64,000 bases of DNA, from NCBI GenBank assembly GCA_964577055.1, contig CAZNWC010000003.1:62001-126000 (forward strand), given 5' to 3'. Under the pieces are notes generated by a model that did no database searches, was not told the DNA's origin, and saw nothing but the letters and a program-made list of their open reading frames with translations. Source of the stretch: PNNG01 sp964577055. Its GTDB lineage: Bacteria; Bacteroidota; Bacteroidia; UBA7662. Positions 50,144 through 59,194 of the stretch are shown one piece after another; the first letter of the stretch is position 1, and each line of letters opens with the position of its first letter. Both the position numbers and the translations under genes were made by a program.

Positions 50144-51286
50144 TCAGGCCTGCAAGATACGGAGTAATGTGGCAGCCTTGTGCTCGGTTTCGAGCCATTC
50201 GGCTTCGGGGACCGATCCTTCCACAATGCCGCCTCCCAAGTACAGTCCGGCACTGCTGTGGTGCAGTTCCATGCTGCGCAGGTTCACATAGAGGCGGTGG
50301 TGGCCTTCGGCATCTACCGGACCAATAAATCCGCCGTACAAACGGCGCTGGTGGGCTTCCAAAAAGCGGAGGTAGTTGCGGGCGGCCTGCACGGGCAAGC
50401 CACAAACGGCAGGCGTAGGGTGCAGGCTTTGGGCCAAGGCAAATACATCGGCTAAACCACTGGCCAAAATGAGGTTGCGGAGGTGTTGCACCTGACCGGC
50501 CGTGATGGTTTCGCGTTCGCCCACGCTGGTCTGCAAGCCTGCCGCTTCCATGCGTTCGCAGATGTAATCGGTCACCATTTGTTGCTCGCGGAACTCTTTG
50601 TCGCTCCAGGGCCGCGGCTCTTTGGCCACAGCACGGGTGCCGGCCAGCGACATGGTACGGAACTCGGTGCCGCGGTTCTCGAGCAGCAGTTCGGGGGTGG
50701 CGCCGAGCCATAGTCCCCAACCGGGTATGCTGATCATGCTCACAAAAGCCTGCGGATAGGCTTGGCAGAGGCGCTCAAACAAATCGGCCGGATGGTGTGG
50801 CGGCAAGGGTACTTGTTTCACGCGCGACAGTACCACTTTGTGCAGCGAACCGGTTTGGATGGTGCGCAGGGTCGACGAAACTTGTCCGAGATAAGTGCTC
50901 AAATCAACGGCTGCCCCGGCGGCACCCAGTTCGGGCAAATGCTCTTCATCGGTTTGTTCCAGCTCCTGGTGGAGCTCGGTGAGTGCCAGCAGCAAATGTG
51001 GCGGTAGGTTGCCGGTGCGCAGTTCACGGGCGCTTTGGCTGAAGCCGGTGCACTGCAGGTCGGCGCGTACCCAGCGGGCTGGACTATCGGGAAAATCGAA
51101 GGGCGCTACCGCAAATCCGCCCGTGCAACCCGCTTCCCAGTGCAGACTTTCTTCGCTCAGCTGGACGATGGTTTCGGGATTTTCGGCACCAGGCAAGCGG
51201 TAACTCACCAGGGCATAGCGTTTACGGGCAGCGAGGTGAAACAGCTGCTTCAATTTTATGGTACGGGTAACGGAGGTATGGATCAA
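50144..51286 (-). CDS. menF: Isochorismate synthase
   Basis: This chorismate-binding enzyme converts chorismate to isochorismate, the first committed menaquinone step. Motifs are KVVLSR, MSLAGTRAV, EFREQQMVTDYI, LHPTPAVCGLP, LYGGFIGPVDAEG and the C-terminal ETEHKAATLLRIL. The start is uncertain. A TTG at 51286 lies just after the preceding stop and gives 380 residues. An ATG at 51334 would overlap the upstream gene by 46 bases and add a Cys-rich peptide unlike the family. Confidence 0.92.
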   Translation of the reverse strand: MIHTSVTRTIKLKQLFHLAARKRYALVSYRLPGAENPETIVQLSEESLHWEAGCTGGFAVAPFDFPDSPARWVRADLQCTGFSQSARELRTGNLPPHLLLALTELHQELEQTDEEHLPELGAAGAAVDLSTYLGQVSSTLRTIQTGSLHKVVLSRVKQVPLPPHHPADLFERLCQAYPQAFVSMISIPGWGLWLGATPELLLENRGTEFRTMSLAGTRAVAKEPRPWSDKEFREQQMVTDYICERMEAAGLQTSVGERETITAGQVQHLRNLILASGLADVFALAQSLHPTPAVCGLPVQAARNYLRFLEAHQRRLYGGFIGPVDAEGHHRLYVNLRSMELHHSSAGLYLGGGIVEGSVPEAEWLETEHKAATLLRILQA

Positions 51287-51288
51287 AC

Positions 51289-51705
51289 TCAGGCGCGGTT
51301 GTTCACGATGGCAGCAGTAAAACGACAAACACACACCAGGTGTTCACGCTCGTCGAAGATTTTGATGTCCCACACATGGGTGCTGCGGCCTTTGTGCAGG
51401 ATGCTGGCTTTGCCGGTCACCAGTCCCGAGCGCACGGCCCGCAGGTGGTTGGCGTTTATTTCGAGTCCAACGGCCACCATGCCTTCGCCAGCCAGCATGT
51501 TGGAGCCCACGCTGCCCAAGGTTTCGGCCAGGGCCACCGAGCTGCCGCCATGGAGGATGCCGTAGGGTTGGATGGTGCGGGCATCAACGGGCATGGTGGC
51601 TTCGAGGTAGCCATCGCGGGCCACGGTGAATTGCATGCCAATGCTTTCGCCCAGGCTGCCGGGCAGTTTGCTGTTGATGTGGTCGAGGATTTGTTGCTCG
51701 TTCAT
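51289..51705 (-). CDS. Hotdog-fold thioesterase (PaaI type), probable DHNA-CoA hydrolase
   Basis: This 138-residue protein of the PaaI/MenI-type hotdog family has the motif ILHGGSSVALAETLGSVGS, whose Glu is the catalytic base, and GEGMVAVGLEINANHLRAVRSG. It is first in the unit thioesterase-menF-menD-menB. From that position I infer it releases 1,4-dihydroxy-2-naphthoate from the MenB product. The ATG at 51705 is chosen over the open frame extending to 52017, which has no family resemblance. Confidence 0.88.
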   Translation of the reverse strand: MNEQQILDHINSKLPGSLGESIGMQFTVARDGYLEATMPVDARTIQPYGILHGGSSVALAETLGSVGSNMLAGEGMVAVGLEINANHLRAVRSGLVTGKASILHKGRSTHVWDIKIFDEREHLVCVCRFTAAIVNNRA

Positions 51706-51730
51706 GGCGCGAAAATAGGCAAAATAGCAG

Positions 51731-51751
51731 AAAAAACGGCCTGACGGCCGG
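51731..51751 (-). terminator. Minus-strand terminator-like hairpin upstream of the men unit
   Basis: CGGCC-GTCA-GGCCG on the minus strand is followed by TTTTTT. No gene ends close to it; the nearest upstream minus-strand gene is the TolC gene, 350 bases away. It may end read-through from that unit or a short transcript. Confidence 0.5.
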
Positions 51752-51764
51752 TGGTTGCAATGAA

Positions 51765-51802
51765 CCCAGCCCGTTGGGAATGGAATGAGGCCCCGTTGGG
51801 GC
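51765..51802. repeat. CCCGTTGGG palindromic intergenic repeats
   Basis: CCCAGCCCGTTGGG and CCCCGTTGGGG lie about 20 bases apart and are each near-palindromic. Confidence 0.6.
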
Positions 51803-51874
51803 GATGCGTTGGCTGAAAGCACACATTTGAAGTCTTCATAAATCCAAATGCCCAGTCGATTGCGTACATACGGC

Positions 51875-52078
51875 ATGAACAAAACGAAGCTGATTTTACG
51901 GAGTCTTTTGCTAATGCTGATTTTGTGGGTGGTAAATGAAATGGTGCAGCAATGGCCAGTGCACATCAACGAAAGCAGCCGGACGAGCGCATCACCCTCC
52001 CCATCGCGCGGGACCATGCAGGAATTTCCGCCAGCTAGCCCGCAAGCACGGAAAGTACGGAATGTTCAGGTCGACTGA
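51875..52078 (+). CDS. Possible small membrane protein
   Basis: This open frame of 67 codons begins MNKTKLILRSLLLMLILWVV, a plausible basic N-terminus plus single TM. A Ser/Pro-rich tail follows. It has no recognised relatives and no clear promoter, and it lies in an otherwise empty 400-base gap. It could equally be chance. Confidence 0.3.
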   Translation: MNKTKLILRSLLLMLILWVVNEMVQQWPVHINESSRTSASPSPSRGTMQEFPPASPQARKVRNVQVD

Positions 52079-52105
52079 ACACCACACCCCCATGCGAGAA
52101 GTTTG

Positions 52106-53569
52106 TTAGAATTTGATTTCCGCCCGGTTAATGGGCTTTTGGGTGGCGAAATCGTACAAGGTAAGGCGGCGGAGGAGGTAGTACAGCTGCCAGTAATTCC
52201 GCAGCGTATTGATGTATGCCTGCCGGGCAAGGTCTTTTTCCTGCACCGAGAGGTTTAAGTCGGTGATCGAAATTTTGCCGATGAGGTAACGCTCTTTGGT
52301 CACATCGAAACGCTTTTGGGCAATGGTATCGGCTTTGGCGGCTACCAAAAGCTGGTCGCGCAGCATGTTGAAGCGCATTACTTGCAGCAGAATTTCCTGT
52401 TCAAAATTGATTTCATCTTGCTGTACATTCACTTCCACCAGCTCACGGTTGGCCTCCGCCATGCGGATGCGCGAGCGGGTAACGCCCCAGTTGATGAGCG
52501 GAATGCTCATGGTAATGGCCACGTTGCGCTGGTCTTGGGGATTGGTGTACACACTGCCCAGGGTGGTGCCCCGCTGGGTGAGACCAAAATTGGCTGAAAC
52601 ACCCAATTGCGCCCGGTTGTCACCTTTGCTTTGGGCCACCATTTGCTCGGCTTCAATGCGGCGACGCCTGAATTCCAGTACCGCCCGGCGGTTGCTGCGT
52701 GCCTGGTCGAGGGCTTGGTCGGGCCGCACCTCAAAAAACTGCACCTGACTGGGCACTTCCAAAGCAATGTTTTCGCGCTGGTTCAGATTGAGGTAGCGTT
52801 TGATTTCCTGCTGCCGCAATTCGAGGTCTAGCTGCGTTTCGGCCACCCGATTGCGGGCGTTGAGCAAGGAAAGTTCGATTTGCAACAAGTCGTTTTCGGC
52901 AATTTTGCCCAGCTGGTAGCGGCCTTGCGAAATGCGGAAGAGCGTATCGGTATTGGCCAGGTTGGTGAGGGCCAGCTGGTAGTTGTTTTCGGCCAGCAGC
53001 AATTCAAAGTACAACCGACTGGCCTCGAGGGCAATTTCTTCGAGTTCTTCGGCAAAACCACGTTCGGCTTCCTCAAAACGGATGGGTTCGGTTTGGCGTT
53101 CCCAACGAAAGCGGTTGTAAAAGATGTTGTCTTGGTTGTAGCTGATAGAAAAGGGGGTACCCAAAAAGGAGGTGCCCGACTGGTTGCCCAACAAATCGAT
53201 GCGCTGCAAACTGCTGATAAAGCTGAACTGCCCGCCGGTCCAGGGTACCTGCTGGCTGAGGCTGAGTGTGGCTGCCGAAGTAGCCAGGGAGCGGTCAACA
53301 AAGGCATCGGTACCATCGGGCAGGGTAATGCGCTCGATGCTGCGGTTGAAATTGGGTACTGTTCCAAAAGCCCGTAACTCGGGTAACAAGCCAGCCCTGA
53401 AGTTTTTATAGCGCCAGTAATTGTTTTCGTAAGTGGTTTTCGAACGCAGGTAAGCGGGCGAACGCATTTGTGCCATGCCCACTACTTCGTGCAAACGGAG
53501 GGTTTCGGTGGTTTGGGCGCTGAGCACCGTGCCACACAGGCTGAAGAGCAACAGCAAAATTTTATTCAT
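52106..53569 (-). CDS. TolC family outer-membrane efflux protein
   Basis: This 487-residue OEP-family protein has a signal peptide at 1-18 (ending VLSAQ), long helical hairpins and the second-repeat region QMVAQSKGDNRAQLGVSANFGLTQRG. It is the outer-membrane duct of the exporter encoded upstream. Its ATG overlaps the end of the MacB-like gene by eight bases. The open frame continues upstream to 53719, but that part lies in the MacB-like gene. Confidence 0.9.
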   Translation of the reverse strand: MNKILLLLFSLCGTVLSAQTTETLRLHEVVGMAQMRSPAYLRSKTTYENNYWRYKNFRAGLLPELRAFGTVPNFNRSIERITLPDGTDAFVDRSLATSAATLSLSQQVPWTGGQFSFISSLQRIDLLGNQSGTSFLGTPFSISYNQDNIFYNRFRWERQTEPIRFEEAERGFAEELEEIALEASRLYFELLLAENNYQLALTNLANTDTLFRISQGRYQLGKIAENDLLQIELSLLNARNRVAETQLDLELRQQEIKRYLNLNQRENIALEVPSQVQFFEVRPDQALDQARSNRRAVLEFRRRRIEAEQMVAQSKGDNRAQLGVSANFGLTQRGTTLGSVYTNPQDQRNVAITMSIPLINWGVTRSRIRMAEANRELVEVNVQQDEINFEQEILLQVMRFNMLRDQLLVAAKADTIAQKRFDVTKERYLIGKISITDLNLSVQEKDLARQAYINTLRNYWQLYYLLRRLTLYDFATQKPINRAEIKF

Positions 53570-54932
53570 ATCGCAACGATTCAATGGGATTGGCTTCTGC
53601 CGCCCGGCGTGCAGGGGTAATCCCGAAAATGAGTCCAACTGTGGCCGAAACCCCAAAACTGAGTACAACCGAAAAAGGAGAGATGATGGTTTGGATGTCG
53701 GTAAACCAACCGATGCCAAGCGCCATTCCTACGCCCAACACTACGCCCAGGGTGCCACCGGCCAAGCTAATGAGCATGGCTTCGAACATGAATTGGGCTA
53801 CAATGTCGTTGCGGGTAGCACCCAGCGCCCGTCGGGTGCCGATTTCGCGGGTGCGTTCAAGCACCGACGCCAGCATGATGTTCATGATGCCGATGCCGCC
53901 TACCAAAAGCGAAATGCCCGCAATGGCACCCAAAACGAGGTTGAAGATGTCTTTGGTGCGCTGCTGCTGCTTGAGCAATTGTTCGGGTACACTCACTTCA
54001 AAATCGACCACCTCGTTGTGCCGACGGGTGAGCATGCGCAAGAGCACATCGGTGGTGGCTTGCACCAGTTCGGTTTCACGCACTTGCACGACAAGACGGT
54101 CGAGTTGGTGGTAATTTTTTTTCTTCTTTTTACCGCCTTCTTCGTCTTCATCGTCGGTGAAAATGACCGCGCCATTCACCGAAATCACATTTTCATTGCT
54201 GCCAGCATTCACCGAAGCGCGGTTGATATAACGGCTCAAGGCTGTTTTGATGGGCACATACACGTCGGAATTGTAGTCGCGAATGCCCAAATTTTCAATG
54301 GCTTTGGCCGACACCTCGGTTTCTTGCAGAACCCCCACCACCTTGAGCCAGTGGCTGCCAGCTTTGATATAGGCGCCCAGGGCAGGTTCGGTATTGAAAA
54401 AACGGCGGGCGATGGTGGCCCCAATGATGCACACCGCCTGGCCTTTTTCCAACTGCTCCTGCGTAAATCCCGTGCCTTCGCTGAGGATCAAATTGCTGAT
54501 GCTAAAATAGGCAGGTGTAACACCCACTACCCGACTGCTGCGTTTGATGCCCTCGCGGATGACCTCGGTTTCGTAAACCACCTCAGGACTCACCGCCTCT
54601 ACCGAGGGCAAGTGTGCCACAATGGCTTCGGCATCGCTCAAATGCAGGCCGCGACTGTAACGCTGCTGGCTTTGTTGGGCCTCGGCCTCCTCTTCTTTTT
54701 GTTCAAAAACCGACTTTACCACCACATTGTTCACGCCCACCAGGCGGATTTGGTCGAGGATTTCTTGCCGCGCCCCATTGCCTATGGCCAACATGGCAAT
54801 CACCGCGGCCACACCGAAAATGATACCCAAGGCTGTTAGCATGGAGCGCACCTTGTTGGCGAGCAAGGCTTCGGCGGCAATGCGCAGGTTGTTTTGCTGC
54901 CGGGCGTTGAACCACTGTTTCAACGACGCCAT
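53562..54932 (-). CDS. MacB-like ABC transporter permease (no ATPase domain)
   Basis: This 456-residue protein has an N-terminal TM preceded by LRIAAEALLANKVRSMLTALGIIFGVAAVI, a large periplasmic MacB_PCD domain and three C-terminal TMs with RTREIGTRRALGATRNDI, the FtsX motif. It is the permease half only and needs a separate ATP-binding protein, not found in this window. An acidic-then-basic insert (TDDEDEEGGKKKKKNYHQ) interrupts the periplasmic domain near residue 255. The start overlaps the adaptor gene end by 13 bases. Confidence 0.9.
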   Translation of the reverse strand: MASLKQWFNARQQNNLRIAAEALLANKVRSMLTALGIIFGVAAVIAMLAIGNGARQEILDQIRLVGVNNVVVKSVFEQKEEEAEAQQSQQRYSRGLHLSDAEAIVAHLPSVEAVSPEVVYETEVIREGIKRSSRVVGVTPAYFSISNLILSEGTGFTQEQLEKGQAVCIIGATIARRFFNTEPALGAYIKAGSHWLKVVGVLQETEVSAKAIENLGIRDYNSDVYVPIKTALSRYINRASVNAGSNENVISVNGAVIFTDDEDEEGGKKKKKNYHQLDRLVVQVRETELVQATTDVLLRMLTRRHNEVVDFEVSVPEQLLKQQQRTKDIFNLVLGAIAGISLLVGGIGIMNIMLASVLERTREIGTRRALGATRNDIVAQFMFEAMLISLAGGTLGVVLGVGMALGIGWFTDIQTIISPFSVVLSFGVSATVGLIFGITPARRAAEANPIESLRYE

Positions 54933-56248
54933 GCCGTGGGTTTAGTCGCTGCAGTACTGTCTGCCGGCGCTTTTTTGCCGGGTTTTTTGGTGCTGCCATC
55001 GAGCATGCGGATGTCCATCTGCTCCCAGCCGATGGGCCGAGTGAGGAGCACTTTATCGCCTTCGTTTAAGCCTTGGGCCACTACGGCTTCGTTTTCGTTG
55101 GTTTCACCCAACTTCACCTGTACTTTTTCGGTGTTGAGGCCGTTGCGGCGGTAGGCCAACTGCACACCATCTTCCACAAAAATGGCCTCAAGGGCCACAA
55201 TGAGGGTGTCTTTGAGGGTGCTGGTTACAATACGGTTGCCGGTGGTCATGCCGGGCCGCACCGTGCTGTCGGTGTCGAGCACCTCAATGGTGACCTCAAA
55301 CACCTTGGCGTCGGTATTGCCTTTTTGTTCGCCCACATTGGCCACCTGGTTCACCTTGCCACGCAATTGCAGGTCGGGGAAAGCATCGAGGCTGATGCGC
55401 ACGGGTTGGCCGGTTTGTACTTTGCGGATGTCGACTTCGTTGACATAGGTTTTCGATAACATTTCGCGTAAATCGGGCAGGGTTGCCACGGCCGGATCCC
55501 AAGGCGAGATGGTGCTGCCTACTTTTTTCTTGGTGCCGCCCCATTCGCGCATGTAAATGACCATGCCGGGCATGGGTGCAGTGATGGTGAATTGCTGGCT
55601 CACCGTGCGCAGGTTGTCCATTTTGTTCTTTACCTGCTGCAAAGTCGCCTGTGCTTCGGCCATTTTGGCTTCGGCTTGCAGGCGCTTCACCTGGTAGTTT
55701 TGCCGGGCCTGCTCCAAATCGCGACGGCCTTTTTGCAGTTCCAACTCGGCCTGTCGAATGGTGGCGGGCGGTTCAAAACGCGATTGCTGCAGGGTGATTT
55801 CTTTTTGCTCGAGCTGGAATTCGAGGTTCAGTAGCTCGTCGCGGGCCGACCGCAAGGTGAGGGTGGTGTCGAGTTTTACCTGTGTGTACTGCGATTCGGC
55901 CTTTTCGAGCTCAGCCTCGGTATCGCGTATTTTGCTGCTGATTTCGGTCTGGTCGAGCGTGGCGACATAATCGCCGGCTTCCACCACCGTGCCCTCGGCC
56001 ACCAAATCCTGGATTTTGACCTGCCAGATGCCTACCTGGCGGATGCCTTCGGGACCGTTGATGTTTTCAGAATTTTTGGCCAGCAACTCGCCGGCGCTGA
56101 AGACCACACTTTCAAATTTGCCGCGCTTCACTTCGGCTTCCAATTGGGTATCGCCTTGTACGGCCTGAAAGCCAAATTTGTAGACCAAAAAAGTCAACAA
56201 GGCCAAAGCGGCCAAAATCCAATATCGATTAGCGCGTAGTAGTTTCAT
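54920..56248 (-). CDS. MacA-like periplasmic adaptor
   Basis: This 442-residue membrane-fusion protein has an N-terminal TM at 8-26, a lipoyl half at IQDLVAEGTVVEAGDYVATLDQTE, a long coiled-coil hairpin (about 95-205), the second half at ITAPMPGMVIYMRE, a barrel and a C-terminal domain. The tail is Lys/Pro/Ala-rich. It heads the minus-strand unit adaptor-permease-TolC. ATG 56248 is used; an upstream in-frame ATG at 56290 only adds residues without resemblance. Likely substrates (peptides, lipids, macrolides) cannot be told. Confidence 0.9.
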   Translation of the reverse strand: MKLLRANRYWILAALALLTFLVYKFGFQAVQGDTQLEAEVKRGKFESVVFSAGELLAKNSENINGPEGIRQVGIWQVKIQDLVAEGTVVEAGDYVATLDQTEISSKIRDTEAELEKAESQYTQVKLDTTLTLRSARDELLNLEFQLEQKEITLQQSRFEPPATIRQAELELQKGRRDLEQARQNYQVKRLQAEAKMAEAQATLQQVKNKMDNLRTVSQQFTITAPMPGMVIYMREWGGTKKKVGSTISPWDPAVATLPDLREMLSKTYVNEVDIRKVQTGQPVRISLDAFPDLQLRGKVNQVANVGEQKGNTDAKVFEVTIEVLDTDSTVRPGMTTGNRIVTSTLKDTLIVALEAIFVEDGVQLAYRRNGLNTEKVQVKLGETNENEAVVAQGLNEGDKVLLTRPIGWEQMDIRMLDGSTKKPGKKAPADSTAATKPTAWRR

Positions 56249-56343
56249 AGCGGTGGTTGGAATTGCAAAGTACAAAAACCGAAGCAGCATTACTTAAACG
56301 CTGTAACTGCTATTTTCGTGTTTTGTGATTTTTTGGCAATTCC

Positions 56344-57591
56344 TCAGCGCTCTAAGTCGATGCTGAGTTTGTAGCGCAAAACGCGGCCATTGCCACTGTC
56401 GGCTACAAATACTGTCCGGCGGAAATAGGCCACCCCTTGTGGTTGGTTGAACTGGAATGGCCCTGCGCCTCGACCGCCAAATGAGGCGATTACCTGCTTG
56501 GTAATGCCACTGGCAGGTGGTGGATTCACTCCTTCAAAGCCCAATCGTGTGAACTGAAACAATGAATCGCGGGCGGCATCGACCACGAAAATATAACCTG
56601 TTTCGTCGGGTGCCACGCAGATGTCGGTTGGATTTGTAAAGCGGAAGCCTTCGTACAAAAAGCGTTCGGCCCGGCTGGCATCAAAATTCAGCAAGTTGGC
56701 ATTTTCGGTATACGAAATGCCTGTTTCAGGATTGTCGATTTGGCGGATCCATAGGGCCTTGTATTCGGCGGCAGGGGCTGATTGCAACAGCAAAAAATCC
56801 ATGGAAGTGCTCATGCCAAACACCAATTGCGGAGGCGCCAAAAAGCTGGTGATGCCGCTCACCTGCATCACTGAACGCAGGCTCGAAGTGGTGGGGTTGA
56901 GGTTGCGCACCGAGCCATTGTTGCTGCCATCGGGACGGTAAACCAATACTGCATTGTCGGGCACGGCAGTGCTGGTGAGGCTGTTGGTAGGGCCCCGGCG
57001 GGTGAGGTAAAAACCGTTGTCGTGGGTGGTGGCAATGCCGGTAAATTGCACTTGCTCGTCAAAAATTCCCCTGAAGTTGGTATTGCTGCGCGAATTGTCG
57101 TTGCGCGGATGCACCAATTTTTGGATCACTTGTGGATTGGTGGTACCGGTGCCGGTGAACACATAAATGGTTGCCAGGTTGAAGTTTTCGCCATTGATGG
57201 TGGTGTCGGTACGGCCCAAAACATAGGTGCGCAAACGGCGGTCCTGGGTAATTTTGCTGGCTCCTGGAACAGGTATAAACTGCTGGCGATCGCCTTTTTG
57301 GTCGAGCACCCAAACGCCGGCGCCATTGCCACCATCGGCATTGTCGACCACGTACACCATTTCGTCGTAGCCCACATAAACATCGGTAGGCTTAACGAAA
57401 CCATCCCAAACAGGCAAAACGGGTACGTAACCAATTACGTTGGTCACCACGGTTGGGTCGATGGCGCCTTGTTGCAGCACATCATCTACCTGCTCGTCTT
57501 TTTTGGTGCCAAACAAAAAGTTACAGCTGCTCAGCAGGGTGGCGCCGGCCAGTACCAAGGCGATGGAACGAAGGGGAGACAGTTTCCTCAT
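56344..57591 (-). CDS. Lipoprotein with NHL-like beta-propeller
   Basis: This 415-residue protein has the lipobox TLLSSCNFL (Cys 23). The mature part has repeated propeller-type strands, including FVKPTDVYVGYDEMVYVVDNADG, FTNPTDICVAPDETGYIFVVD and FNQPQGVAYFRRTVFVADSGNGRVLRY, the last being NHL-like. I do not recognise a named family. Its ATG overlaps the stop of the PorV/PorQ-family gene by four bases. The two products are therefore probably made in fixed ratio at the outer membrane. Confidence 0.8.
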   Translation of the reverse strand: MRKLSPLRSIALVLAGATLLSSCNFLFGTKKDEQVDDVLQQGAIDPTVVTNVIGYVPVLPVWDGFVKPTDVYVGYDEMVYVVDNADGGNGAGVWVLDQKGDRQQFIPVPGASKITQDRRLRTYVLGRTDTTINGENFNLATIYVFTGTGTTNPQVIQKLVHPRNDNSRSNTNFRGIFDEQVQFTGIATTHDNGFYLTRRGPTNSLTSTAVPDNAVLVYRPDGSNNGSVRNLNPTTSSLRSVMQVSGITSFLAPPQLVFGMSTSMDFLLLQSAPAAEYKALWIRQIDNPETGISYTENANLLNFDASRAERFLYEGFRFTNPTDICVAPDETGYIFVVDAARDSLFQFTRLGFEGVNPPPASGITKQVIASFGGRGAGPFQFNQPQGVAYFRRTVFVADSGNGRVLRYKLSIDLER

Positions 57592-58586
57592 AAAATGCCA
57601 ATGGATACGGTGAAACGATGCACGCTGCCCAAACGCGTTTTGTTGTTGAAGCCATAGTCGAAACGCATATAGCCAAAACTGCGGGGAGTTTGAAAGCCAA
57701 CACCAAAAGCGGGCAAGGCCATCTCGTCAACACCCAATTCGTAGCCCATGCGGCCAAAGAAGATGTTTTTGTAGTTGTATTCGGCGCCCACGCCAAAGGT
57801 TTCTTTGTTGTCGGTGGGGTGGTTGAGCTGCGCAACCGCGGTGATTTTATGCAAATCGGTCACCAAGGGATCGAAAGCAAAGCCGATGCGGAAAATGGCC
57901 GGAACAGATACATCTTCAAATTCGTCGACCGTTTCGGTGCCGGTGAAGTTGAGGCGGCGGATTTCGCCATTGGGTTGCACATTCACCCCAAAGTTGGCCA
58001 CCGAAACGGCAAAACGTGAGTTCATCAAGCCTACATTGTAGGTGATGCCGAAGTCGAAAATGGCGTTGTTCGTCACAATACCCGCCATGCTTTCGCGGGC
58101 CCATTTACCCGTTAAACCAAACGAAAACTGGTCGGTCAGCGCCTTGGCATAGGTGAGTCCAATGAGACTGTTGTGTACCGAAAAGGTTTCGCCGGTGCCA
58201 AAGGGCTGAAATTCGGTGGTGACGGGCATGTCGCCGCTGTTGAGCGACATCAAGCTAAGGCCCAGGATGCCTCCGCCGTTCATGCGGTAGGCCAAGCCTC
58301 CGTAGCTGATGCCAATATCGGCCCAGTAGAGCGTATGTCCGAATTGGAAGTGGGTGCGTTGGCTATCGAGACCAGTGATGCCGGCCGGATTCCAATACAA
58401 AGCCGATACATCGTTCACCACAGCAATGTAATTGCCCGAAAGTCCCGCTGAACGGGCGTCGGCGCCAATTTTGAGGAATTGCATGCCGGTGGTGCCTGCC
58501 CGTGTACCACCGAAAGAAGGCAATATTTGGGCTTGAACCGCCGCGCTAAAGAGCAGCAAAAGGGATAGCAGTATCGTTCTCCGCAT
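57588..58586 (-). CDS. PorV/PorQ family outer-membrane barrel protein
   Basis: This 332-residue protein has a signal peptide at 1-20. The mature N-terminus (GTTGMQFLKIGADARSAGLSG, then DVSALYWNPAGIT) is the hallmark of the PorV/PorQ family, 14-strand FadL-like barrels. PorV is the shuttle of the T9SS attachment complex, and related paralogues have unknown roles. Whether this is the true PorV is not decidable here, since porU is not adjacent. ATG 58586 is used; a TTG two codons earlier is possible. Confidence 0.85.
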   Translation of the reverse strand: MRRTILLSLLLLFSAAVQAQILPSFGGTRAGTTGMQFLKIGADARSAGLSGNYIAVVNDVSALYWNPAGITGLDSQRTHFQFGHTLYWADIGISYGGLAYRMNGGGILGLSLMSLNSGDMPVTTEFQPFGTGETFSVHNSLIGLTYAKALTDQFSFGLTGKWARESMAGIVTNNAIFDFGITYNVGLMNSRFAVSVANFGVNVQPNGEIRRLNFTGTETVDEFEDVSVPAIFRIGFAFDPLVTDLHKITAVAQLNHPTDNKETFGVGAEYNYKNIFFGRMGYELGVDEMALPAFGVGFQTPRSFGYMRFDYGFNNKTRLGSVHRFTVSIGIL

Positions 58587-58662
58587 CGTCAATCGAAACA
58601 GGGCTGCAAGTTAAGGCAAAAGGCGTAAACCACAAGTTAAGAAAAGGTAGTGCATGCAACAC

Positions 58663-59190
58663 TCAGGCTTTTTCGCGCATTTTTTTGTAGAGGGCAATGG
58701 CAGTCATCAGCACGGCAATAAAACCGAGTAAACCAAGCAGTCCCCACACCATGCTGAGGGTGTTTTTGAGGACCACCAAAAACACAATGGCCACCAAAAA
58801 AATGGTCGCTACTTCGTTCCAAATGCGCAAAAAGGTGCCCGAATAACGGAACTCGCCGCGGAGTTGCTGTTTGTACAGCCACCAACAGCTGGCATGGTAG
58901 GCGTAGAGCAGCAGCACAAAGCCAAATTTGGTGATGAGCCAAAGCGGATTGGAACCGTACAAATGCCACATCCAGAGGCCGAATATACCCGTGAGAACCG
59001 CCGAGGGCACCGTGATACCCCGCCACAAACGCATGAGCTGTCCGCGGTATTGTTCGCGCAAGATGTCGCGGGCCACGGCATCGCGGGCTGCAGCTTCGGT
59101 ATTGTAAATGAGCAAACGCACAAAGTAGAAGAGTCCGGCAAACCAGGTCACCACAAACAATATGTGCAGGGCTTTGACGTAGAGGTACAT
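58663..59190 (-). CDS. hemJ: HemJ-like protoporphyrinogen IX oxidase (CopD/UPF0093 family)
   Basis: This 175-residue protein has four or five TM segments. The N-terminus MYLYVKALHILFVVTWFAGLF and the segment LWLITKFGFVLLLYAYHASC carry the His and Lys residues conserved in HemJ, the heme-dependent oxidase of protoporphyrinogen. Some Bacteroidota homologues are annotated only as CopD family. The frame is open to 59247, but ATG 59190 gives the family N-terminus and lies four bases after an exact TACTTTTG box. Confidence 0.82.
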   Translation of the reverse strand: MYLYVKALHILFVVTWFAGLFYFVRLLIYNTEAAARDAVARDILREQYRGQLMRLWRGITVPSAVLTGIFGLWMWHLYGSNPLWLITKFGFVLLLYAYHASCWWLYKQQLRGEFRYSGTFLRIWNEVATIFLVAIVFLVVLKNTLSMVWGLLGLLGFIAVLMTAIALYKKMREKA

Positions 59191-59194
59191 GCCG

